From the NCBI GenBank assembly GCA_039707465.1, contig CM077643.1, positions 64,234,605 to 64,298,604 on the forward strand: a stretch of 64,000 bases of DNA, read 5' to 3'. The stretch is from Rhabdophis nuchalis (Eukaryota; Chordata; Lepidosauria; Squamata; Natricidae). The number at the start of each line of letters is the position of its first letter. Positions within the stretch are counted from its first letter, which is position 1. Shown one piece after another: positions 52,101-63,300 of this stretch. Position numbers and translations under genes: made by a program. The notes under the pieces were generated by a model, which worked only from the letters and a program-made list of their open reading frames with translations, was not told the DNA's origin and searched no databases.

Positions 52101-54398
52101 GTTGGGGCATTCAAGCTACTGGCGGTGGTGGCAGCCACCTAAGCAGCCATGATTCCCCCCTTCCCAACCAGCCAGCTCCGCCTGATCTGCTCCTTTTCTT
52201 TTAAATGGCAGTATGACTTAGTAAGAGAGGTGTTATTAATTATCTCATTTCTAAATTCAATATTAATGAAACTTGCCTGAGTGGCACAAGAGTTGTTTAT
52301 TTCCAGTGACAGTGTTCTGTTTAACATTTGATTCAAAGTCCACACTTCTGCAGGTTTGTAATGTAATTGTATACCATTACATATTTTTTATTTGTGGCAA
52401 TGAATAAAAAATATACAGGTAGTCCTCGACTTACAACAGTTAATTTAGTGTCCGTTCAAAGTTATAATGGCACTGAAAAAAATAGCATGACCATTTTTCA
52501 CTTATGATTGTTGCAGCATTCCCAATGGTCACATGATTTACATTCAGATGCTTGACAACCGACTCACATTCACTTAACAACTGTATTGCTAATTTAAGAA
52601 CTGCAGTTATTCACTTAACAAATGTGGTGAAAAAAGTCGTAACACAGAGCAAAACTCACTGAACAAATTTCTTACTTAGCAACATAAATTTTGGGCTCAA
52701 TTGTGGTCGTAAGCTGAGGATTACCTGTACCAACATTGATAACTATGTTGCAACTCCCCCCCCCCAACATCAGGAATTCTGAATAGTTAGCTGTGTATAT
52801 TTCTGTAAAAGTTTCATCTTTCAGCATAAACATGAATCATAAGTTTATATTGGGAATGCATTGCTTCAGTATGTTTAATGGGGCAGGGTGAGAATAAAAG
52901 GCAAATTGTAAACTGCTGCACGTAGAGCTGAGCTTTAGCTTATGAAGCTCCTAAATTATTGACTGAACTGAAGCTAACAGATGCAATTTGTATAACATAA
53001 GACACATGTTTAATCCTTGTGGTAGGTCCTGGTGTTCTGTTCACTAGGCCACACTCATTGTATAGCTTGAAACTTTTGATTTATTAAACACTGTTCAAGA
53101 ATAATTTTCTTAAGAACCTGCCATGTTGCTGCTACACACCATTTTTTAAATTTGTTAAGCCTAAACTACTTTCAGCATTTTAAATCTTTTTTCTCCACCA
53201 TTTCATTTAGTTTTCTAAGCCTCAAGGAGAAAACAGTACAGATCAAAATGAAATCTGCAAGCTGCAAAATATTATCAAGGTAAAAAAAACAACACCCATC
53301 TCTTTTCCTAAGTGAGATCACTCCTTATAATTACTATAGATTTAGGATAATTCAGGAACATTGATGAATGTTTTTTGAAGTTATTTTGAATAAAATATTT
53401 GAATATGACTATGAATATAAATATACATCTTGAAATATTTAGAAATAATAATTTGCATTGTATCTTTTGAGTGCTTCTTAATAAAACAACAAGGTACAAT
53501 CTCAGAATCACTCCTGGGTATTTTTTTTTTTTTACTAAAAGTTACATATTTTCCTTTATAAGTGAATCAGTCTTCAGATACTTTGCATTGTTAATGAATA
53601 AAGTACCCCAGAATGAACTTTAAACTTTAAATTTAAAATTAAAAACCATTATGAACTTTAAACTTTCAAGTCATGAACTTTACTTTTCATTAATTACACA
53701 TTTTAGGAACTGAAACACAAGTTGAGCCAAGAAATAGATGAGCACCAGCATGAGCTTTCAGTATTGCAAGATGCACACCATCAGAAATTAACGGAGATAA
53801 GCCGACGTCATAGAGAAGAACTAAGTGAATATGAGGAACGAATAGAAGAATTGGAGGATCAATTACAGAAAGGTTTTGTTTGTTCTTAAGAGTTCCAAAG
53901 GGATTTTTAAAAAGTTATTACCATATTAAGCAAGTAAAAAGAGTACCTGATTTCAAGTATAATTTTATTCCAAGCAGTACTTTATATAATTTGTAAATTC
54001 TGCACTGCTGAGCACCCATAACGAATAATATCTTTGTAGGTATAACCCTTCTAACTTACTTGTAAAAAAACCTGTAACTATAAAATTTGTGAAACAGGAA
54101 ACATTCGTTATAATGAGTGAAATGATATGGCCAGTTAAAATCCTTGCAAATATAAATATGCTTAGTCCTGAAGCTGGAAATGTTGTACTTCCAATGCTAG
54201 AAATATTGTTGTAGGTGGGATTATTTCAGAGACTTGATGCTACCATACATTTTGCAGAAATCAAAGATTTTGTCAGGATGATGAAATATCTATTATAATG
54301 ACACAAATACTAAAAATAGCATCAATAAGGAAGATCCTTAAGCTAAATCTTGATTCTTTGAATCTGTTTGGCTCGCTGGTGCCATTAATTTCTCTCTC

Positions 54399-54429
<31 letters not shown>

Positions 54430-57400
54430 TTGTTTATGCTGATAAATAAACAAGGGAGACTAGCATAGATCTATTTCAAGCTATTGAATTCAAGCTATTG
54501 AATTTCATTTTATTAGACAGTGCCCAATGTTCAAGTTTGTCAAGATACAGAAGGATCTAGACAAACTTGAACATTGGGCACTGTCTAATAAAATGAAATT
54601 CAATTGTGAAAAAAGTAAGGTCCTACATATAGGCAAGAAAAACCAAATGCACAAGTACAGTATAGGTGGTACCTTGCTCGATAGTAGTAACTGTGAGAGG
54701 GATCTCGGAATCCTAGTGGACAACCATCTAAATATGAGCCAGCAGTGTGCAGCAGCTGCCAAAAAAGCCAACACAGTTCTAGGCTGCATCAACAGAGGGA
54801 TAGAATCTAGATCGCGTGAAGTGTTAATGCCACTGTATAGTGCCTTGGTAAGGCCACACTTGGAATACTGCATACAGTTTTGGTCGCCACGATGTAGAAA
54901 AGACGTGGAGACTCTGGAAAGAGTGCAGAGAAGAGCAACCAAGATGATTAGAGGACTGGAGACTAAGACATATGAAGAACGGCTGCAGGAGCTGGGTATG
55001 TCTAGTTTGATGAAGAGAAGGACCAGGGGAGACATGATAGCAGTGTTCCGATATCTCAGAGGGTGCCACAAAGAAGAGGGAGTCAAACTTTTCTCCAAGG
55101 CACCTGGGGGCAGGACAAGGAGCAATGGGTGGAAACTAACCAAGGAGAGAAGCAACTTAGAACTAAGGAGAAATTTCCTAACAGTAAGAACAATTAACCT
55201 CTGGAACAGCTTGCCTCCAGCAGTTGTGAATGCCCCAACCCTGGAAGTCTTTAAAAAGATGTTAGACAGCCATTTGTCTGAAATGGTATAAGGTTCCTGC
55301 CCATGCAGGGGGTTGGACTAGAAGACCTACAAGGTCCCTTCCAACTCTGCTATTGTATTATTGTATAGAAGCAATGGATGGAAACTATTTAGTGTTCATC
55401 AGCTAGCCATACCCTTACTGGGATTCGAACCGGGGCTGCATTACATGTTGGGCAGATGTTTTAGCCACTAAGCCAACCAGGTGATGAGAGCTAAATAGCT
55501 TGAAATAGATCTACCATAGTGTCCCTTATTTATGTATTTATCAGCTCAAAACCTAACACACAGACACACATATATATCCATCTTTGTTTTTTGTGGAGGA
55601 AACAGTAACCTGCAAAAAATAATTTTAAAAAATCGTTTATTTGTTCTCTGTTATCCACAACTGTAAATGAGTTTAAAAGGGAGCTTTATAAATGTGGGAA
55701 TGATTGGACACCATGACCACATTGATGGTTGAGTTTCTCAGGCTTATGGTCTTGGGGACTTAACTCGAAGTGAATTGGACATATGTATAAATATGATAAA
55801 TATATAAATGAGTAAACAAACCAACAAACAAATCTATCTTTCTTGAGCATGAAGTTGGAAATAGTTTAGGGATTTATGGCTACTATAGCAGTTAGGGGCC
55901 TGACTTGAGGCATTGAGTGTGTGAAGTACATTGGGGTCATAGAAGTAGAACAGGATCACAGAATAATAGTGGCATGATGTGAATGTAGAAAATTTTGCTA
56001 TTGATTCTCCTGTTAGCCTTCATCCACTAGGGTTAAGATAATCCCAAAACTGTTAGCCTTTTGTAGAGTTGTGAAAGTCTGCCTTTTCTCTTGTATATTG
56101 GACAGGATGGGTAGTAATTGTTTTCCTGTAGAGTGATTACCTCTCTCATCCATCCTTAACTATCTTTATGATTGTTGATATTTTGGTTTTCTATTACTTT
56201 TCATTTTTGTTTCATTTTGTCTTCTTTTTTGTGTGTATAGCTCACCTACAGTCATAACTATGAGTTGGGCAATCTTACAAATTTCATTCATAAATAAGAT
56301 TTTTACATAAAGTGAAATATTGATAAAATTAATGGATGATCCTTCAATTAACTTCCTTAAAATTTAGGGTATTGTTGTTTGTCATTAATGGCATTAATAA
56401 TGTTGGTACTTCCTAGTTCTTCATATTCATGTATTCTCAGTTTTATACTATTAAAAATATCCAAGATATCTATTATGTCTTTTTCAAGTATTTAGCAATA
56501 TTTGCAAATCCAACAGAAAGGCCTTTCAATGCATGTTATGTAAATACAGAATGCCTGCTGTGTTTATAATGACTACTATCCATTGTAACTACTAATGGAA
56601 AAGTATCCATTAAATCAGTAGTTCATGAGAAATAAAGCTTAATTTAAAGCTATGAGAATATCTACAATCCAGACATTTTTGCAGTACAGTAAGCAATCAA
56701 GTACATTGCTTCCTTATGATTGGCAGTGAAAATTCTTATTTAGCCAAACCATGGCTGTGAGTTTCTACAAATAAAACTTGACAGTACCAGTAGAAATGCT
56801 GCAAAAAAGGTTTGCAAAATATTTGTTTTTAATTTTTGTGTTTTAACTTTGTTATTTTTATTTATGTACTCAATATAATAATTAAAGCTTTATTATACAG
56901 TACTTCTGGGTCCTAATATAAATTTATGTTTCCTTGCTCAGTTGGTGGAAATACTGAAGCGTCTTCTGAAATAGATCTACAAAATGGATCAAAACCACCA
57001 AACCTGAGTGACTTACAAAATAAAGTGGAAAGTTTAAGTCAACAATTATCTTCAGCAGAAGAGGAGAAAGATATTCTCTTGAAAGAACTTGAACTTGTAA
57101 AAAAAGAGAAAAATCAAGTAAGAGAAGAATACGAAAGTCTAAAATCTGAATGCCAAATATCTATTCCTGAAAAACAGGCCAATGTAAAAGTAGAGGAAGT
57201 CCCTAGTTTTGTAGAAGAATCATTGAAGACTGAAGTGGAACGATTGCAACAAGCACTACTTGGTATGAAAACACTGCAAATTCACCATATGATATATTGT
57301 TTTTTAGCATCTGAACACAGTTCCATGAAACAAAGATTGGAGGTTTATGCACAAAGTGGTTCTTCATTTAGCAGTGTTCTATTCTGGTACTTTCCTTTTG

Positions 57401-60047
57401 TGGTTTCCTCTGCCTCTTTCAGCATTAGAAGCTGCTGCTCAAAGAAGAAAGCTGAAAAGTGGCTGATTCCTATACTGCTCTTTGATTCCTAGCCCAAATA
57501 TTGTATGTGAGGAAAATACTCATACCTAAAAAGAGATGATCAAGCCTTTCTAGAAAAAGAAGTTTTAAGGGGGGGGAAACCCCAAACCCATTGGCCTATT
57601 TGTATTACTGTACTTTATTATATTGAAAAAACAGTTCTTTTGGCTGTCTTTCTTCCTACCCTAAATTGTTTTGAAATGATACAAAAAATGATAATAAATG
57701 AAATTGTCATATTTAATTGTTGCTGTACTTTTACTCAGTATATTTCAAGAAACCATCACTTGACTCCACCTATCTGGACAATTTTTCGTCCAGTTTCTCA
57801 CCTTCCCATTTTAGGGAAGGTGACATTGCAGCTCCAGAGGATCCTGGGTGAAATGGATTATCAAGACCCCTTGAGCTCCAGAGGATCCTGGGTGCAATGG
57901 ATTATCAAGACCACAGGTTTCAGGCCTGTGGTTAGTTTGGGACAGAAACAATATTGGTTGCATTATAGATGATTTCTAGCAAGAGTAGGATATGAGTAGT
58001 GCCTCCATCCTGGATCTCCTTGATTGGCTTTCAGTATCATTGACCATAGTATCCTTTTGGGTCAGCTGTAGCATTTGGGGTTGAGGAATGCTGTTTTCTG
58101 CTGATCCAGCTCTTTCCTCCAAGGCTGGTCCCAGTCAGAGTTGATAGGGAGTAAGAGGTCTAGCCCAGGGGTCTGCAAAGTCGGCTCTTTTAAGACTGGT
58201 GGACTTCAACTCCCAGAATTCCCCAGCCAGCTGTGCTGGCTGGGGAACTTTGGGAGTTGAAGTCCACCAGTCTTAAAAGAGCCGACTTTGCAGACCCCTG
58301 GTCTAGCCCATGGATTGTCCTTTGTGGGGTGCTGCAGGATTGGCACTTGCTCCACTTCTTTTTAGTATCTACATGAAACCACTGGGTGAGATCATCGGAC
58401 ACCATGGGATGAGATATCTTCAGTACACTGATGATGCTCAACTGTAAATCTCCATAATGGGTGACCCAAGTGATGCTGAAGTTGCTCTCATGGTGGTGGA
58501 ATTTGTAGGGGTCTGGATGGGGGACAATGGGCTTCAGCTGAATCCTGGTAAGAGAGCCTGGCTGCAGAGTTTCTTGGGACCCGGGAGTTCATCATCTATA
58601 GTTCTAGCTAAAGTTGCACAACTTGGAGTCCTTCTGGAATTATGACTCTTGCTTGCACCCTTTCCTGGATTGTGAGAACATGCACTCAGTCATTCAGGCC
58701 CGTCTTTTGGGCTATTGCAAGGAGCTTCAAGTGGGGCTCTCCATGAAGATTGTTTGGAAGGTATAGCTCATGTAGAATTCACCACTCTGGCCATTTTTAG
58801 CTGCTCCTAGAGTGGTGCACATAACCTCCACATTATGAAATATGTCTTTATGCTTGAGGTTGAAGTCTGGGTTGAAGACTGCTGCCATATTTTTGGCTTT
58901 CTGGAAAAGAGATAAAATCTAGCTCTGCCTGTTATCCGGGGACCTTAATGGGAGTGCTCCAAGTTGGAAGTTGCTAGTGGATTTATTTATTTATTATTTA
59001 TTTATTGGATTTCTAGACCGCCCCCTCTTCCCGAAGGGACTCGGGGCGGTGTACAGGTAAAAATTAAAATTATGACAATCAACAATACATATAAACTAAA
59101 ATCGAATTAAATAATCCCCTGTACAAATTTATAAAAATTAAAAACTTAACTTTAAAACCTAATAACATAATTTAAAATTACAAACTGAGGTGGGAAGCAT
59201 GGAATTAGGCCAGGCCGGCTAGATGAAACAGGTGGGTTTTGAGTTTCTGGCGGAAGGAGCGGAGGTCCGTGGTCGTTCTAATGTCAGAGGAAAGGTCATT
59301 CCAGAGGGTCGGGCCCGCCACAGAGAAGGCCCTTCCCCTGGGCGTCGCCCGCTTAACTGAGAAAATGCTACTGCCTTATTGATCTTCCTTTTTTTCCTTG
59401 TTCATTTTGTAGTTAATCCTTATAGTATCTGTTATATTTATAATTTTAATTGTAAGCTGCCCAGAGTCACTTTTCAGAGTGAGATGAGTGGCATTTAAAC
59501 TTAATAAATAAAATCTGAAGAAATCTTCTATTAACAACTTGAATTCTCTGTGTTTGAATGAACTTTCTGCTTACTTTTTTACAGATGCAGAAAGTGAAAT
59601 AACAAAATTGAAAACATTAAATCAGGTAACTATGTAAAAGGTAATATAAAAATAATAAAAAATAATGTTCCTGAAATTGTATTATTATTGTATAGAAATA
59701 AATATTTGTTATATGAGATTAAGCTTTTGAAATCAAGAAACCTGGTTCTATTTTGATTATAGTAAAGACAGTTGTTCTCAGTAAATAAGACCAAGTCTTA
59801 TTTTCTTTTAGACTTGAAAATAAGCACTTGGGTTTATTTTTGAGGTGGTCTTACTTTTTTTGAGGTTCAGCAGGCCGGACCATCAAGCATGAGCCCAGAA
59901 AGAGAAGGGCAAAAGTGGTATTTGTGCTGCCCCAAGGAACCCTTCCTACTATGTTTTTCTAACAGGATTCTTATAATTAAGAATCCAAAAGTTTCTTTCA
60001 TGTTTACCTGTCTCTGAGTCCATCTGCAACATTCTAAAATGGAAAAT

Positions 60048-60113
<66 letters not shown>

Positions 60114-60334
60114 TCTGTTTCAACAAGCCGGCCTAGCCTAACCTCCCTTGGGGACTTAAGATAGTTTTAAATTGGGTTTTAAAATTTGGTTTTAGCGCAG
60201 GATGGGGTTATTTAATAGTTTTTTAAATTATATTTATTGTATTTGTGTATGTTTTTTAAATTTCCTGTGCGCCGCCCTGGGTCCTCTGTGGAGAAGGGCG
60301 GGGTATAAATTTAAATAAATAAATAAATAAAATA

Positions 60335-60388
<54 letters not shown>

Positions 60389-63300
60389 CTTTATTGTCAT
60401 TGTAATACGATTGTAATAAAATTAGAATGAGATTGGTTAACTCCTTTGCTGTTTATTTTAGAAAAAGAAGAAGTCTTTAAACAATTATGTTCAAATTTAT
60501 TTTATCCTATTAAATTTAGGATCTTTTTTGTGTCTAAATTAAGGGAGAAGTTAACCAAGAAATGGGAAGTTTACAACCTGTTAGTACTATGGAAGGACAG
60601 AACTTGGAAAATCAGCTACAACACATGATAAAGAAACAACATGAATTGAATGAAAGCAGTGTTGAAAAAGAAACTCTAATAGCGGAATTGGAAGAACTGG
60701 ACAAGCAGAACCAAGAAGCTACCCAGGTGAGAAATATAAGGGAGGGGCAAGAATACTGTGTAATTTACAAAAGATGTGCTTTTGTCTTTAAATATCTGTG
60801 CAACAAAACTATAAGAGTTTCTAGGCCTTCAGTGTCAACTTTAAAAAAAAAAAAATTTCAAAAGCCCTCTCTAATTCGGACCTCATAACTACCGTATTAT
60901 TCAGAATATAAGATGCATCCTTTTCTTCTAAAAACAGGCTGAAAATCTGGGTGTGTCTTATACACTGAACACAACATTTTTTGCCTCCTGAAGCCCCGCC
61001 CTTTCACCAAAATGGCCATGCATACCCTTATGAAGGCTTTCAAAGAGCTCCTGGGGGCTGGGGAGGGCAGAAATAAGCCTAAAACAGGCCGTTTTTTGTC
61101 GTCCCCCCCCCCAGCTCCCAGCAGCACTCTATAAACCTCCATAAGGCTATGCATGCAATTCTTTGCTCATTTTTGCCCTCTGCAAGCCCCCCCCCCCCCC
61201 CCAGGCTATTCATGCCTTAAAAAAAAAAACGGGCCCATTTTCGCAAAAAACAGGCCATTTTGGGGAGGTTTGCAGAGTGCAAAAACTTGGTGTTTCCCCA
61301 TTCGGGAAGCAGTTTAGTTAGAGTGGTTGATGAGAATTACATTGGTCAAGTGCTGTGCCAGCAGTTTTAGGTGCTACAGGTTGTCAGCGATTTCCTTCTC
61401 CAGCACATGAGTAAATAAATATACCTGGAAACATCTACCTACCTACCTACTCTCTCTCCCTACCTTCCTACTGTATTTCTCTCGCTCTCTTCCCCTCTAT
61501 CTACCTATATACCTACCTACCTTCTCTCTTTCTCTCTCCCCCTACCTAGCTACTGTATTTCTATTTTTCTCTCTCTATCCCTCTACCTACCAACCTACCT
61601 ACTCTCTCTCCCTACCTAACTACTGTATCTCTCTCTCTTTCTCTCCCTCTACCTACGTATCTATACTCTCTCTTTCCCTCCCTCCCTACTGTATTTCTCT
61701 CTCTATCCCTTTACCTACCTACCTACCTACTCTCTCTCTCTCTCCCTCTCCCTCCCTCCCTCCCTCCCTCCCTCCCTACTGTATTTCTCTCCCTTTCTCT
61801 CCCTCTCTATCTCTCTACCTATCTACCTACTTAAAAAAAAAATGCCTCTTCAAAACCATCTTACACTCTGGTGCGTCTTATACTCCAAAAAATACGGTAG
61901 TATAATTTACTTTTTCTCTGGAAAGAGAGGAATTAGTATTTTTGAAAAAAAGGAAAAGGTGAAAAGATACATGAGAAAGGAGAAAAGCAAAAAGATAACT
62001 CCAGCAATTTTTGAGTGTGACTTTGTCTCTTCCCCCATATAACCCCTAACAGATTTTCTTGAAATAATGCTCCCTCCCCTTGCTCTGATTGAACAAGTTG
62101 GACACCCAGCAAAATGTCAGTATCATGAATTGGGAATTAATGAAACCCTGAGGGTCAGTCTTCTGTTAACGAGGAGGCAATTTTTCTTGGTTAAAAAAAT
62201 GGCAAAATGCAGTGTTGCTTGACAGTTTATTTTTTTGAGGAATGATATTGGTACTTTACAGTAACATAAATACAATGCTTTGAAAACATTGTGAAATAAG
62301 AGTATTTTGACTTAAAGCTTTACTTGTATGTCATAAACAAAAAATATTTTTATTTTTTTTTAGCATATGATTATGTTAAAGGAACAACTAGCCAAACAAA
62401 ATGCAGAAGCCGCTGAAGTTATCAGCCAGCTAAAACAGGATATAAAATCTGGGGGAAAAACAATATCTATGTTGGAGGCACAGAAATTGGAAATGAGCAA
62501 AGAGGTGCAAAACCAGAAAGAAGCATTGAATCAATGCTCACTTGCCCTTAATGATTTGCACATGACTAACCAACACCAGGAAAATAAAATAAAAGAATTC
62601 AAAGAACAACTTGAAACATCCCAACATTATAGCTCCAAAAATGAACAAGAAATTATAGAATTAAAGAAAATTCTAACTGAAAGAGAAGAAGAATGTTCTC
62701 TTCTCAAAAATGAATTAACCAAGATACGTCAGAATTCTGATAGTTATCAAGATCATTCAGTCACTGAAAGAGGAGAAGAAATATCAGACCTGAAGCAGCA
62801 AATTTCTAAAAATAAACTAATAAATACAGATTTGGAGAACTCCATCATGAATCTTCAAACAGAAAAGGGAAGACTTAATTTAGCATGTGAGGACCTTAAA
62901 CAGCAGTTGCAAATAGCTAATAGTGAGAAGAGTAAAATTGGTTTTGAAAAAGATACTCTGCTGGAAGCTTTGAAACTTGAGAAGGAACAGTTAGAAAGAG
63001 AATTAAACCAGGCTGAAAAACGATTGTTGGAGCAGGCTCATAAATATGAACAGACCATTGAGGAGTTATCAAATGCACGTAACATGGATAGCACTGCATT
63101 ACAATATGAACATGAACGGTTAGTAAAACTTTCTCAAGACAAAGACTTTGAGATAGCAAATCTCAAAAGGAACATTGAACAGATGGAAATAGATCATGAA
63201 GAAACTAAAGAGATGTTAACCACTAGCTTAGCTGGGCAAAAACAACTGACAGAGCTCATAAAAGAGAAAGAAGTATTTGTTGAAAAATTTAAAGTCAGAG

